A DNA stretch of 64,000 nt from Yinghuangia soli (GCF_021502675.1 NZ_JAKFHA010000002.1:476199-540198); one strand, 5' to 3'; counted from the first letter of the stretch, positions 43,185 through 51,185 are shown. The notes: generated from the letters alone by a model not told the origin. Numbers and translations: made by a program.

Positions 43185-43603
43185 GCGGTGGCCGGGCCCT
43201 CGGCCGCCGCTTCGCGCGCGTCGTAGGCGGCCCGGGCCGCCGCGATCTCGTTCTGGTGCTGCTCGGTCCAGGCGACCAGTACGCGGATGGGCTCGTGCAG
43301 GGACTTGCCGAGCGGGGTGAGCGAGTAGTCGACGCGCGGCGGGATGACCGCGTACACGACGCGTTCGACGAGCCCGTCGCGCTCCAGCTGGCGCAGCGTG
43401 ACGGTCAGCATGCGCTGGCTGATGCCCTCCACCATGCGGCGCAACTCGGTGAAGCGCAGGGTTCGTTCGTCGAGGAGGGCGATCACGAGCAGCGACCACT
43501 TGTCGGCCACCCGGTCGAGGATGTGGCGGACTTCGCAGTCGCCCCGGGCCTCGGGGGTGCAGGGCCCGGGCGGGTTCGCGATGGCGTCGTCCATACCGTC
43601 CAT
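43181..43603 (-). CDS. HxlR-family transcriptional regulator
   Basis: A 140-aa winged-helix regulator. The family signature starts at CEVRHILDRVADKWSLLVI, followed by RFTELRRMVEGISQRMLTVTLRQLERDGLV and the wing VIPPRVDYSLTPLGKSL. The N-terminal Cys residues (PGPCTPEARGDCEV) are possible sensor thiols as in several HxlR proteins. It overlaps the asparaginase end by 4 bp; a regulatory link is only positional. Confidence 0.87.
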   Translation of the reverse strand: MDGMDDAIANPPGPCTPEARGDCEVRHILDRVADKWSLLVIALLDERTLRFTELRRMVEGISQRMLTVTLRQLERDGLVERVVYAVIPPRVDYSLTPLGKSLHEPIRVLVAWTEQHQNEIAAARAAYDAREAAAEGPATA

Positions 43604-43641
43604 GGTTCCCGATCATTCCCTTACGCACAAGACGTAACCGG

Positions 43642-44133
43642 CTACTCCACCAGGTCCCGCGCGTACGCCGCCATGGACCGCTGGTACTGCGGCAGGTGCT
43701 TGGCGACGACGCTCAGCGCCAGGCCGACCGCCTCGCGCTCGCGGCCGCTGTCGACCAGCGACAGTGCCAGGAACCCCGCCACCGCGTCGTCGAGTTCGTC
43801 CGAACCGGCGTCGCGCTCGGCCCGCAGCAGCGCGACGCTCTCCGCGGCCCGGCCCAGGTTGCGCAGCGTGCTGGCGAGCTGGATGGTGGCCTGCCGGCGC
43901 CGCGAGGAGTCCAGGCCCGTGCCCAGCGCGCTGCGGTAGTGCGCCTCGGCCTCGGCCTCGTACCCCGTCGCGTCGTACGCCCCGGCCAGCTCGAACTCCG
44001 CGACCGCGTCGCCGGCGGGCCGCTCTGCGGCGAGCGCCCGCATCGCGGCCACGAAGGCGTCCGGCTCGTGGTCGTCGTAGGCGTCCCACAGAGCGGCGAC
44101 GCGTGCTTCCCAGGCATCCGCAGACTCGTTCAT
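43642..44133 (-). CDS. Tetratricopeptide-repeat protein
   Basis: A 163-aa helical protein with TPR-like pairs (FELAGAYDATGYEAEAEAHYRSAL, IQLASTLRNLGRAAESVALLRAE and ALSLVDSGREREAVGLALSVV). A TPR_5-type protein of unknown partner. No signal or membrane segment. Confidence 0.8.
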   Translation of the reverse strand: MNESADAWEARVAALWDAYDDHEPDAFVAAMRALAAERPAGDAVAEFELAGAYDATGYEAEAEAHYRSALGTGLDSSRRRQATIQLASTLRNLGRAAESVALLRAERDAGSDELDDAVAGFLALSLVDSGREREAVGLALSVVAKHLPQYQRSMAAYARDLVE

Positions 44134-44169
44134 CGCGTCAGCATCCCCGGCTGCCTGCGGCCCGGCAAA

Positions 44170-44964
44170 TCAACGCGCGGCCCGCGCCCGCAGCGCCTCC
44201 GCGGTCTCCTCGTCGGCCGGCAGGAACGCCTCCAAGTGCAGCTCGGCCAGCGTCACGTCGACCGCCGTGGCGAACGACGTGAGCGTGGTGATCAGCCGCA
44301 GCTCGCCCGGACCGTCCGCCCGGGCCAGCCGCAGCGGGACCGCGAAGCCCAGATGGTCCGGGCCGGGCGCCTCGTCCGGCAGGTACTCCTCCAGCTCCGC
44401 GATGAATGCGTCCAGCCGCGGATCCGGGTTGCGGTCGGCGTGCGCCCGCATATTGCCGGTCACGTGCCGCCCCCACTGCGCGAGGTTCACCACGCGTTTG
44501 GCCATGCCGTCCGGATGCAGCATGAGCCGCAGCATGTTCACCGGCCCGGCGAGGAGTTCCGGCGACGCCCCTTCGGTCAGCACGGCCAGGGCACCGTTCG
44601 CCGCGACGACCTCGCCGTACGGCCGGACCACCATCGCCGGATAGGGCATGTGCCCCTGCAGGATCCCGTCGAGCGCCTCGCGCACCGGCCGCAGCATCGG
44701 TTCCTCCAGTCGGGACTCCGGGTACACCGGCGCGTACCCGGCCGCGTGCAGCAGCGAATTGCGCTCCCGCAGCGGCAGTTCGAGCGACTCGGCGATGCGG
44801 ATCACCATCGCCCGCCCGGGCCGCGACCGCCCGCGCTCCATGAAGCTCAGATGCCGCTGCGTCGTCCCGGCGCGCACCGCCAGCTCCAGCTGGCTCACCC
44901 GCCGTGCCGTACGCCGCCGCCGCAACTCACCGGGGAATCCGCCCCGTTCCGTATCGACATTCAC
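44170..44964 (-). CDS. XRE-family regulator with MmyB-like ligand domain
   Basis: A 264-aa transcription factor. N-terminal helix-turn-helix: LRRRRTARRVSQLELAVRAG then TTQRHLSFMERGRSRPGRAMV. The C-terminal PAS-like MmyB domain (YPAMVVRPYGEVVAANGAL, LRLMLHPDGMAKRVVNLAQW) binds fatty-acid-like ligands in relatives. The GTG start has a TAGAAC -10 12 nt upstream (leaderless). It is divergent from an NTF2-like gene that is its likely target. Confidence 0.88.
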   Translation of the reverse strand: MNVDTERGGFPGELRRRRTARRVSQLELAVRAGTTQRHLSFMERGRSRPGRAMVIRIAESLELPLRERNSLLHAAGYAPVYPESRLEEPMLRPVREALDGILQGHMPYPAMVVRPYGEVVAANGALAVLTEGASPELLAGPVNMLRLMLHPDGMAKRVVNLAQWGRHVTGNMRAHADRNPDPRLDAFIAELEEYLPDEAPGPDHLGFAVPLRLARADGPGELRLITTLTSFATAVDVTLAELHLEAFLPADEETAEALRARAAR

Positions 44965-45087
44965 CCGACGGTTCTAACCCTCCGCCGGTGCCTCCGCGAT
45001 ACCCCGCAGGGAATTGCCGCCCGTCCGCCCCGCGCGCAGCATCGTCCCGGACAGCGTCCCCCACGACCGCCCCGCGAAAGGCCCCCG

Positions 45088-45489
45088 ATGACCACCTCCG
45101 TCACCCCCGCCACCACCGCCGAGATCATGCGCCGCTTCAACGACGTCTTCATCAACCACGACCCCGCCGACCTGCCGGAACTCGTCGCCGACGACTGCGT
45201 GATGGTCTCCGTCCAGCCCGCCCCCGAAGGCACCCGCTACGAAGGCCGCGCCGACTGCGTCGCCTTCTGGACGGCCCTCGCCTCCGACCCGAACACCAGC
45301 TTCACCCCCACCGAGGTGATCATCGCCGGCGACCGCGCCACCATCCTGTGGAAGGCCGTCTTCACCACCCCCGACGCCGCCGACACGGTCTTCGGCGACG
45401 GCCACACGTCGTACGTCCTGGGCGTCAACGTCATGCGGGTCAAGGACGGCCGCATCACCGAAGCCCTCGGCTACACCAAGTCCCCCTGA
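45088..45489 (+). CDS. NTF2/SnoaL-like protein
   Basis: A 133-aa cone-shaped NTF2-like fold: N-terminal helix IMRRFNDVFINHDPADLPEL, strands DCVMVSVQP and the catalytic-cavity segment EGRADCVAFWTAL, ending in FGDGHTSYVLGVNVMRVKDGRI. Members are small isomerases, cyclases or scaffold proteins; the chemistry cannot be deduced here. Divergent from the XRE/MmyB regulator. Its 3' end overlaps a convergent gene by 19 bp. Confidence 0.8.
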   Translation: MTTSVTPATTAEIMRRFNDVFINHDPADLPELVADDCVMVSVQPAPEGTRYEGRADCVAFWTALASDPNTSFTPTEVIIAGDRATILWKAVFTTPDAADTVFGDGHTSYVLGVNVMRVKDGRITEALGYTKSP

Positions 45490-46085
45490 CCCGCCTCCGG
45501 CCAAGGCAGCACCGTGAGCTCCGGCCAGACTTCACGCCACCGCGCTGCCTTGGCCTCGTACACCTCCCGCGGCGCGAGCACCGGATTGGGCCGCACCACC
45601 AAGCCGAACACATCGGCCAACCCATGCGGCGCGTACACCCGCCACCGCCCGTCCGGCTCCGCCCGCACCCCCACGCAGCAGGTGGTGGCCGCAAAACTGT
45701 CGATCGCCGACTCCACCGACGCGTACGCCGGGCACGGCACCCCGAACTTCCCCTCGTACCAGAGATGCACCCGCGCCTCGTTGCGCAGCTCCACCTCGAC
45801 GCCGAGCCCCGCGAACCGCTCCCGGCCCTCGCGGATCACCGCGTCCTCCGCCTCCCACGACAGATCGCCGCCGTCGAAGTAGAAGACGTCGTAGTCCTTG
45901 ATCCCCTGCCCGGGCTCGCGCCCCGTCACGACGTTCCACACCGTCTGGACCACACATCCGGCGGTCAGATACCACCCCGGCAGCCCCATCCCCGCCGCCC
46001 GCCGCAACACCTCCAGCAGCACCCCATTGCGTCCCAACGCCGAGCGCAGTTGCGCCACTTGCTCGTCCTGCTCGTGAACGGCCAT
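45471..46085 (-). CDS. Nucleotidyltransferase-family protein (PF06042-like)
   Basis: A 204-aa protein from ATG 46085 (MAVHEQDEQVAQLRSALG). It resembles the COG3575 group: WYLTAGCVVQTVWNVVTG, then IKDYDVFYFDGGDLSWEAED, whose two Asp residues in DYDVFYFD resemble the nucleotidyltransferase metal site, and EVELRNEARVHLWYEGKFG. Substrate unknown. Cytoplasmic. Confidence 0.82.
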   Translation of the reverse strand: MAVHEQDEQVAQLRSALGRNGVLLEVLRRAAGMGLPGWYLTAGCVVQTVWNVVTGREPGQGIKDYDVFYFDGGDLSWEAEDAVIREGRERFAGLGVEVELRNEARVHLWYEGKFGVPCPAYASVESAIDSFAATTCCVGVRAEPDGRWRVYAPHGLADVFGLVVRPNPVLAPREVYEAKAARWREVWPELTVLPWPEAGQGDLV

Positions 46086-46113
46086 CCCGCTGCCTACCAC
46101 GCCGGGGCCTTCC

Positions 46114-46710
46114 TCAATGGCCGAACCGCCACCATCGGCGATTCGGCGCCGACGGCGGGTTTCGGGCGTCGCGGAGGGCGATCGGGTCCACGAAGGGCAC
46201 ATCGGGCGCGGCCTGGGCCACCGCTGCCCGCAGCCGGGCGATTTCCTCGCCGGGGCCTGCCCAGGCGACCACTGTGCCCATGACCGGCATGCCGATCGCT
46301 TCGTCGAGCCCGCGCATCATGGCGGATTGCCCCAGGCCGTGGCGTCGGCGATGTGCGGGCGACGACACGCCCACCCAATAGCCGTCGCGTGTCTTCCCGC
46401 CCTTCCAGCACACCACCGCGTCGATGTCCCGCCATCGGATGACCTCGCCGAGCCCGCGCTTCTGCCGCCCGCCCGGGCTGAGCGTGACCCCGATGCGGTT
46501 CACGCGCAGCACAGGCCGCCGTGGCCGCCGCACCCAGAGCGCGGTCATGAGCACGGCCGGCGCGCCGAAGAAGACCGTCCCGAACCAGTAACCGGCGTAG
46601 CCGGTGATTCCCGCGAAGGCTCCCAGGAAGACGACGACCGCCGCCACGAACGCGTGGTCGCGAAACGTGTTGCGCTGCAACAAGTCGTACGAGGTCGTGG
46701 AGATCCGCAT
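46114..46710 (-). CDS. Membrane protein with PH-like cytoplasmic domain
   Basis: A 198-aa protein from ATG 46710 (MRISTTSYDLLQRNTFRD). Two adjacent hydrophobic segments (HAFVAAVVVFLGAFAGITGYAG and GTVFFGAPAVLMTALWV) precede a soluble, beta-rich part (LRVNRIGVTLSPGG, VIRWRDIDAVVCWKGGK), similar to bacterial PH-domain membrane proteins. Function unknown. It is divergent from the HTH-HbhA operon. Confidence 0.65.
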   Translation of the reverse strand: MRISTTSYDLLQRNTFRDHAFVAAVVVFLGAFAGITGYAGYWFGTVFFGAPAVLMTALWVRRPRRPVLRVNRIGVTLSPGGRQKRGLGEVIRWRDIDAVVCWKGGKTRDGYWVGVSSPAHRRRHGLGQSAMMRGLDEAIGMPVMGTVVAWAGPGEEIARLRAAVAQAAPDVPFVDPIALRDARNPPSAPNRRWWRFGH

Positions 46711-46796
46711 CCGGCCACGATCGCAGCGCACCCGCCCGGTCCGCCGAGGGCTGTCCCTCAGGCCCGCCCGAGGGCAGGTGTGTCCGTAGCGTTGCA

Positions 46797-46829
46797 TAAC
46801 TCTCGCAAGCAGGTTGCTTGCAATAGTTA
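46797..46829. promoter_or_regulatory. 33-bp imperfect palindrome, probable operator
   Basis: TAACTCTCGCAAGCA, centre GGT, TGCTTGCAATAGTTA: the arms match at 13 of 15 positions, with a perfect core GCAAGCA/TGCTTGC. It lies 24 bp before the HTH gene start and near the divergent membrane-protein gene, a place that suits autoregulation by the HTH protein. Confidence 0.65.
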
Positions 46830-46852
46830 GCACGGCCGGGCACTCTGGACCC

Positions 46853-47308
46853 ATGGCCAGTCTCAACGTCGGGTCCCTCGGCGAATACATCAGGGAGCAG
46901 CGCCGCAACGCTCAGTACTCGTTGCGGCAGCTGGCGGACGCGGCCGGAGTGTCGAATCCGTACCTGAGCCAGATCGAGCGCGGGCTCCGCCGGCCCAGCG
47001 CGGAGATCCTCCAGCAGATCGCGAAGGCGCTGCGGATCTCCGCGGAGACGCTGTACGTGCAGGCCGGGATCCTCGAGGAACGGCCTGAGGGGGTTCGCGA
47101 GGTGCAGACCGCGATCCTCTCCGACACCGGCATCAACGAGCGGCAGAAGCGCGTGCTGCTGGAGATCTACGAGGCGTTCCGCAAGGAGAACGCCGCGGCG
47201 GCGGCCGAGGCCGAGGCGGACGGGCAGGCCCCGAACGGGGCTTCCGCGGCCGCTGTGCCGACCGCGACCATCCCGAACCTTCACGACAGCCTCGATCCCG
47301 GGGAGTGA
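46853..47308 (+). CDS. Helix-turn-helix regulator of the HbhA cluster (Rv0474-like)
   Basis: A 151-aa XRE-type regulator: LGEYIREQRRNAQYSLRQLAD and AAGVSNPYLSQIERGLRRPS, then KALRISAETLYVQAGIL. It matches the regulator that precedes the heparin-binding hemagglutinin gene in mycobacteria (Rv0474-Rv0475-Rv0476 order, reproduced here). C-terminal half is acidic and Ala-rich, probably disordered. ATG 46853 follows a 33-bp palindrome and lacks a ribosome site. Confidence 0.88.
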   Translation: MASLNVGSLGEYIREQRRNAQYSLRQLADAAGVSNPYLSQIERGLRRPSAEILQQIAKALRISAETLYVQAGILEERPEGVREVQTAILSDTGINERQKRVLLEIYEAFRKENAAAAAEAEADGQAPNGASAAAVPTATIPNLHDSLDPGE

Positions 47309-47317
47309 GGAAACACC

Positions 47318-47935
47318 ATGGCGACCGCCACGGACATCAGGAAGACCCTCACCGACGCGACGCCGTTCTACGCGTTCGTCGGTGCCGGCGACCTTGCGGT
47401 GGAGAAGATCCGCACGGTGCCGGAGCGCATTTCCGGCATCAAGTTCGACGTGCCGAAGTTCGAGGTGCCCAAGCTCGAGCTGCCCAAGCTCGAGGTGCCG
47501 AAGATCGAGCTGCCCAAGATCGACATCCCGACCGACCCCAAGGAGATCCGCACGCGCGTGAGCAGCACCGCGTCGGACGTCCAGGAGAAGCTCACCTCGA
47601 CGATCTCCGCGGTCACCGCCGCGGGCAAGGACGCCGGGACGCTGCCAGGCAAGGCGCAGGACTTCGCCAAGACGCAGTACGGCAAGGCCAAGGGCCAGGT
47701 CGAGACCCAGGTCGGCAAGGCCGGCGACTACGCGGACAAGCTGCGCGAGGTGTACGAGGACCTCGCGGTGCGCGGCCACAAGGTCGTGGACAAGCTGGGG
47801 AAGAAGGAAGCCCCGGCCGCCGCCCCCGTGGCCGAGCCGGCCCCCGCCGCGCCGGAGCCCAAGCCGGCCGCCACCAAGCCGAAGGCCGCGGCGAAGCCGC
47901 GCGCCGCGAAGAAGACCGCGCCGCCCGCGGAGTGA
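47318..47935 (+). CDS. HbhA-like heparin-binding surface protein
   Basis: A 205-aa protein, 9 bp after the HTH gene. N-terminal helix TPFYAFVGAGDLAVEKIRTV resembles HbhA. Then comes a run of five-residue repeats (VPKFE, VPKLE, LPKLE, VPKIE, LPKID), a coiled-coil-like middle, and a Lys/Ala/Pro-rich tail (KPAATKPKAAAKPRAAKK) like the heparin-binding tail of mycobacterial HbhA. The pentapeptide run is more regular than usual. In non-pathogens the role is not adhesion to host; lipid or wall organisation is possible. Confidence 0.82.
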   Translation: MATATDIRKTLTDATPFYAFVGAGDLAVEKIRTVPERISGIKFDVPKFEVPKLELPKLEVPKIELPKIDIPTDPKEIRTRVSSTASDVQEKLTSTISAVTAAGKDAGTLPGKAQDFAKTQYGKAKGQVETQVGKAGDYADKLREVYEDLAVRGHKVVDKLGKKEAPAAAPVAEPAPAAPEPKPAATKPKAAAKPRAAKKTAPPAE

Positions 47936-48074
47936 CGCGGCGGCACGGAGAGCGGGTTTTCGCCGGGTGGCGGCCGCGGGATGTCAGGAGTCCCGCGGCC
48001 GCCACCTGCGTGCGAGACTGCTAATGCCGCAGCACCGGGCCAAGCGCGCGGAGCGCGCTCGACGAGGAGGAACG

Positions 48075-48422
48075 ATGGCGGACCAGACCCTGGCCGGCGG
48101 GGCGCTGCTGGCCGCCTTCGGCGACATCCAGTGGCTGCTGGCCATGGGGTTGATGCTGTTCAAGGCGTTCTGCCTGGTCGACGCCCTGACGCGCCGCGAG
48201 GACGCCTACCGGGCGGCCGACAAGCAGAAGAAGGCTTTCTGGGTCGCGATCCTGGCGGTCGCGACGGTGTGGGACGTCTTCTTCGCGAACCTGCTCGGCA
48301 TCCTCTCCATCGTCGGCCTCATCGCCGCGATCGTGTACATGGTCGACGTGCGGCCCGCGCTCAAGCAGGTCGGCAACGGCCGCCGCGGCGGCGGGAACAT
48401 GGGGCCGTACGGCCCCTGGTGA
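48075..48422 (+). CDS. DUF2516 membrane protein
   Basis: A 115-aa protein from ATG 48075 (GAGGAGG site). Three hydrophobic stretches: IQWLLAMGLMLFKAFCLVDAL, FWVAILAVATVWDVFFANLLG and LSIVGLIAAIVYMVDVRPAL. It matches DUF2516, the third member of the HTH-HbhA-DUF2516 cluster (Rv0476 in M. tuberculosis). Function unknown. Confidence 0.87.
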   Translation: MADQTLAGGALLAAFGDIQWLLAMGLMLFKAFCLVDALTRREDAYRAADKQKKAFWVAILAVATVWDVFFANLLGILSIVGLIAAIVYMVDVRPALKQVGNGRRGGGNMGPYGPW

Positions 48423-48442
48423 CACGCCGCCCCCTGGACAGC

Positions 48443-48485
48443 GCAAAAGGCCGGGCCACCCCCCGAGGGTGGTCCGGCCTTTTGC
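48443..48485. terminator. Bidirectional terminator
   Basis: GCAAAAGGCCGGGCCACCC pairs with GGGTGGTCCGGCCTTTTGC (one G-T pair), loop CCCGA. It has A/T runs on both sides and separates the DUF2516 gene from the convergent NlpC/P60 gene. Confidence 0.9.
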
Positions 48486-48504
48486 CGTCCTGGTGCGCCG
48501 GCCC

Positions 48505-49992
48505 TCAGCTGGGACCGGTCGACGTCGCCGTCTGGTTCGTGGTCTCCGGGGTGTTGCTGCCGGAGGGCGGCGGCGTGCTCGTGTTGTCCGGCGGCGTGCC
48601 GGTCCCGGTCTCCGGGTCGGTCGGCGTCGGGCCGGTCGAGGTCGGCGGGGGAGTGGACCCGCCGGGCGTGGTCGTCCCGCCGCCGGGAGTCGTGGTGCCG
48701 CCCCCGGGAGTGGTGGTCCCGCCGCCCGGGGTGGTCGTGCCGCCACCCGGAGTCGTGGTCCCGCCGCCCGGCGTGGTGGTGCCGCCGCCGGGGGTGGTGG
48801 TCCCGCCGCCCGGGGTGGTCGCCGGCGGCGTGGTGCCCGGCGGGGTGGTCGTGGGCGGCGTGGTCGGCGGGGTCGGCCGCTTGGGCAGCTCGGGCACCGG
48901 AGGTGCCTGCACGACGCCCGCGCCGCCGTCCGGCCGGACGACGCCGAGGATCGGCATGGAGCCGGCCTGCGCGATGGTGATGTTCCGGCCGGGCCGCGGG
49001 GCGTGCACCATCAGGCCGTTGCCGAGGTACATCGAGATGTGGCTGGCGTCGGCGTAGTAGACGATCAGGTCGCCGGGCCGCATGTCGGCGGTGGGGACGC
49101 GCGGCAGGCGCGCCCACTGCTCCTGCGAGGTGCGCGGGATGCGGACCCCGGCGGCCAGCCAGGCCTTCGAGGTGAGGCCGGAGCAGTCGTAGCCCGCCGG
49201 TCCGACGCCGCCCCAGATGTACGGCAGTCCGATCTTGGTGAGCGCGAAGTTGATGGCCTGCTGGGCGGCCGTGGTGGTCAGCTGGTCGGGCCGGCCGAGG
49301 ACGCCGTGCGCCTGCAGCTGGGCCTGTCCGGCCTCGGCGACCTGGGCTTCCAGCGCCTCGAGTTCGACGAGCTGTTCGGGGGTCAGCGTGGCGATGAGGG
49401 CCTCGGCCTCGGAGACCTTGTTGACGATGTCGGTCCGCGCCTTCTCGGACTCGGTCTCCAGCCGGCGGTTCTCGGCGAGCTGCGCGTCCTCCGCCTTCTG
49501 CATGTTCTTGAGCTGCTGCTCGGCCTGCTTCTGGCGCTGGATGGTGTCCGCCTGCGCCTGCTCGATGCGGGCGAACGTCGGTGCCTGCTGCAGGAATTCG
49601 GCGGGGTCCGCGGACATCATCAGGGACAGCAGGGGGTCGACGCCGCGCGTGGTGTACTGCAGGCGCGCGATGCGGCCGATCTCGTCCTTCTGCTGGGCTA
49701 TCTGCTGCTGGGTCCACACGATGCCGGCGCGTACGTCGTTGACCTTGACCTGCTGCGTGGCGCGGCGTTCGTTGGTGGCGTTGTAGCGCTCGGTGGCCTG
49801 TTCGGCCTGCCGGTACAGGCTCTGCAGCTCGGTCTGCACGGCCGCCAGGTTGAACGGGGGTGCCTGCGGCGGCGCCAGCGGGTCGGGTGCGGCGCCGGCT
49901 TGGCCGACGAACAGCGCGGCGCACAGCAAGGCCGCTCCGCACGTGGTGGCAGCGCGGGCCCAACGGCCGGTCCCGCCCCCGAAAATCGCCAT
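48505..49992 (-). CDS. Secreted NlpC/P60 peptidoglycan hydrolase
   Basis: A 495-aa exported endopeptidase cleaving the peptidoglycan stem peptide. Signal peptide residues 1-34 (CGAALLCAALFVGQAGAA). Residues 50-225 are a long coiled coil as in actinobacterial RipA-type enzymes. The NlpC/P60 domain follows with catalytic Cys270 (GYDCSGLTSKAW), His318 (ADASHISMYLG) and His330 (LMVHAPRPG). The C-terminus (370-495) is Pro/Thr/Gly-rich with eight tandem TTTPGGG units. ATG 49992 chosen for the signal peptide. A PHO box and a long inverted repeat lie upstream. Confidence 0.9.
   Translation of the reverse strand: MAIFGGGTGRWARAATTCGAALLCAALFVGQAGAAPDPLAPPQAPPFNLAAVQTELQSLYRQAEQATERYNATNERRATQQVKVNDVRAGIVWTQQQIAQQKDEIGRIARLQYTTRGVDPLLSLMMSADPAEFLQQAPTFARIEQAQADTIQRQKQAEQQLKNMQKAEDAQLAENRRLETESEKARTDIVNKVSEAEALIATLTPEQLVELEALEAQVAEAGQAQLQAHGVLGRPDQLTTTAAQQAINFALTKIGLPYIWGGVGPAGYDCSGLTSKAWLAAGVRIPRTSQEQWARLPRVPTADMRPGDLIVYYADASHISMYLGNGLMVHAPRPGRNITIAQAGSMPILGVVRPDGGAGVVQAPPVPELPKRPTPPTTPPTTTPPGTTPPATTPGGGTTTPGGGTTTPGGGTTTPGGGTTTPGGGTTTPGGGTTTPGGGTTTPGGSTPPPTSTGPTPTDPETGTGTPPDNTSTPPPSGSNTPETTNQTATSTGPS
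48646..48819 (-). repeat. 21-bp tandem repeat coding TTTPGGG
   Basis: About eight copies of a 21-bp unit, in frame inside the NlpC/P60 gene. Copies differ mostly at third codon positions (for instance CCGCCGCCG versus CCGCCCCCG), so the protein repeat is under selection while the DNA has drifted. Copy number could vary between strains. Confidence 0.85.
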
Positions 49993-50059
49993 GCGCTGAC
50001 CCTTCCGATCGGTCGGCTGCGCTTGCTCCGCGTCCCGTGAAGGGCTCCGTATGCGGTGG

Positions 50060-50104
50060 GAACCGGCTCTCAAGAGGACGGAGGTGGCTCTTGAGAACCG
50101 GTTC
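50060..50104. promoter_or_regulatory. Long inverted repeat in the NlpC/P60 leader
   Basis: GAACCGGCTCTCAAGAG, 11-nt centre, CTCTTGAGAACCGGTTC: arms match at 16 of 17. It is 68-112 bp upstream of the hydrolase ATG. It may be an operator or, in the transcript, a 17-bp hairpin in the 5' leader. Confidence 0.6.
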
Positions 50105-50181
50105 CAGCGACGGATCCTTGCATGTTCCGGCGGCGAAGGGCAGAGGAGTTTTCGTGATCGTCCGGACACTTTAGGGGGTCA

Positions 50182-50203
50182 ACCCGGTGAAACCCGGATG
50201 AAC
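50182..50203 (-). promoter_or_regulatory. PHO box upstream of the NlpC/P60 gene
   Basis: On the hydrolase strand, GTTCATCCGGG and TTTCACCGGGT are adjacent 11-nt units close to the PhoP consensus. It lies 190 bp before the hydrolase start, so a promoter with a long leader would be needed. Confidence 0.6.
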
Positions 50204-50302
50204 CGACGAGGCGTCAGAAGCCTTGCGGGGCCCGATTTGCGGGTTACCCCCGAGTCCGGTGGCACATTGATGTGACGGACCGTCAGATAACCTGGACTGC
50301 TG

Positions 50303-51178
50303 TCACGTGTCGAGTGGGGCGACGGCGGCCCAGTCGAGCGTGACCTCCCCGCCCCGGGCCCGCCGCGGCGACGTCCGCACCGGCCAGTCCGCGGCCAGCG
50401 CGCCGACCGCCGCGGCCCAGCGCTGCCGGGCGCCGAGCGGGGCCAGCGGTGCGTACGTGTCCCACGCCCGGTCGAAGGCAGTCAGGAAGGCATGCACCGG
50501 CTCGCCCGGCACATTGCGGTGGATGAGCGCCTTGGGCAGCCGCTCGGCGAGGTCGGACGGCCGGCCGAGGGTGGCCAGCCGGGCGGCAAGGGTGAGCGTG
50601 CGCGGCCGGGCGTCCGCACCGACCGCCACCCACGCGGCCAGCCGCCCCAGTTCGTCGCAGGTCCCCTCGACCAGCAGGCCGCCGGGCGCGAGCCGCCCGC
50701 ACATCGCCGCCCAGGCGCGGGCGACCTCGTCCTCTCCGTACTGGCGCAGCACGTTGAACGCCCGGATCACCACGGGCCGGCGCGCGCCCGGCAACGGCAC
50801 CTCGAAGCCGCCGCGGACGAAAGCGAGGCCGTCGCCGGCGAAGGGGAGTGCGGCGGCCACCCGCTCGGGGTCGATCTCGATGCCGAGCATCTCGACGTCC
50901 GGCCGCACGGTACGCAGCCGCCGCCAGAACTCGACCGTGGTCACCGGAGACGCGCCGTAGCCCAGGTCCACGACGAGCGGGTCCGCGGCGGACCGCAGCA
51001 GGGCGGCATGCTCGGCGGCCACCCAGCGGTCGATGCGGCGCAGCCGGTTGGCGTTGGTGGTCCCGCGGGTGATGACCCCGGTCGGCTTGCCGCGGGAGCC
51101 GTGCGCACCCCGGGCAACCTGTGCACCACGCGTACCGCCCGCATCGCGGTACGCCGCCTGCACACCGCGCTCGCCCAT
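50303..51178 (-). CDS. Class I SAM-dependent methyltransferase
   Basis: A 291-aa protein from ATG 51178. The SAM-binding loop is VVDLGYGASPVTTVEFWRRL and a second strand ends in the acidic MLGIEIDPERVAAAL. Post-motif segments ARAWAAMCGRLAPGGLLVEGT follow the Rossmann methyltransferase order. Substrate unknown. Located beside mshA as in Streptomyces. The start is supported by TACACT 13 nt upstream (leaderless). Confidence 0.82.
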   Translation of the reverse strand: MGERGVQAAYRDAGGTRGAQVARGAHGSRGKPTGVITRGTTNANRLRRIDRWVAAEHAALLRSAADPLVVDLGYGASPVTTVEFWRRLRTVRPDVEMLGIEIDPERVAAALPFAGDGLAFVRGGFEVPLPGARRPVVIRAFNVLRQYGEDEVARAWAAMCGRLAPGGLLVEGTCDELGRLAAWVAVGADARPRTLTLAARLATLGRPSDLAERLPKALIHRNVPGEPVHAFLTAFDRAWDTYAPLAPLGARQRWAAAVGALAADWPVRTSPRRARGGEVTLDWAAVAPLDT

Positions 51179-51185
51179 GCCCACG

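Larger units (their letters stand above)
49993..50302. other. NlpC/P60 upstream region
   Basis: 310 bp with no gene. It contains the inverted repeat at 50060-50104 and the PHO-box repeat at 50182-50203. The ydaO c-di-AMP riboswitch known before some actinobacterial wall-hydrolase genes was looked for and its conserved core was not seen. Confidence 0.55.

Noticed and set aside
49993-50302. ydaO (c-di-AMP) riboswitch before the NlpC/P60 gene
   Set aside because: The conserved ydaO core was not seen on the transcribed strand; the visible hairpin is a simple inverted repeat.
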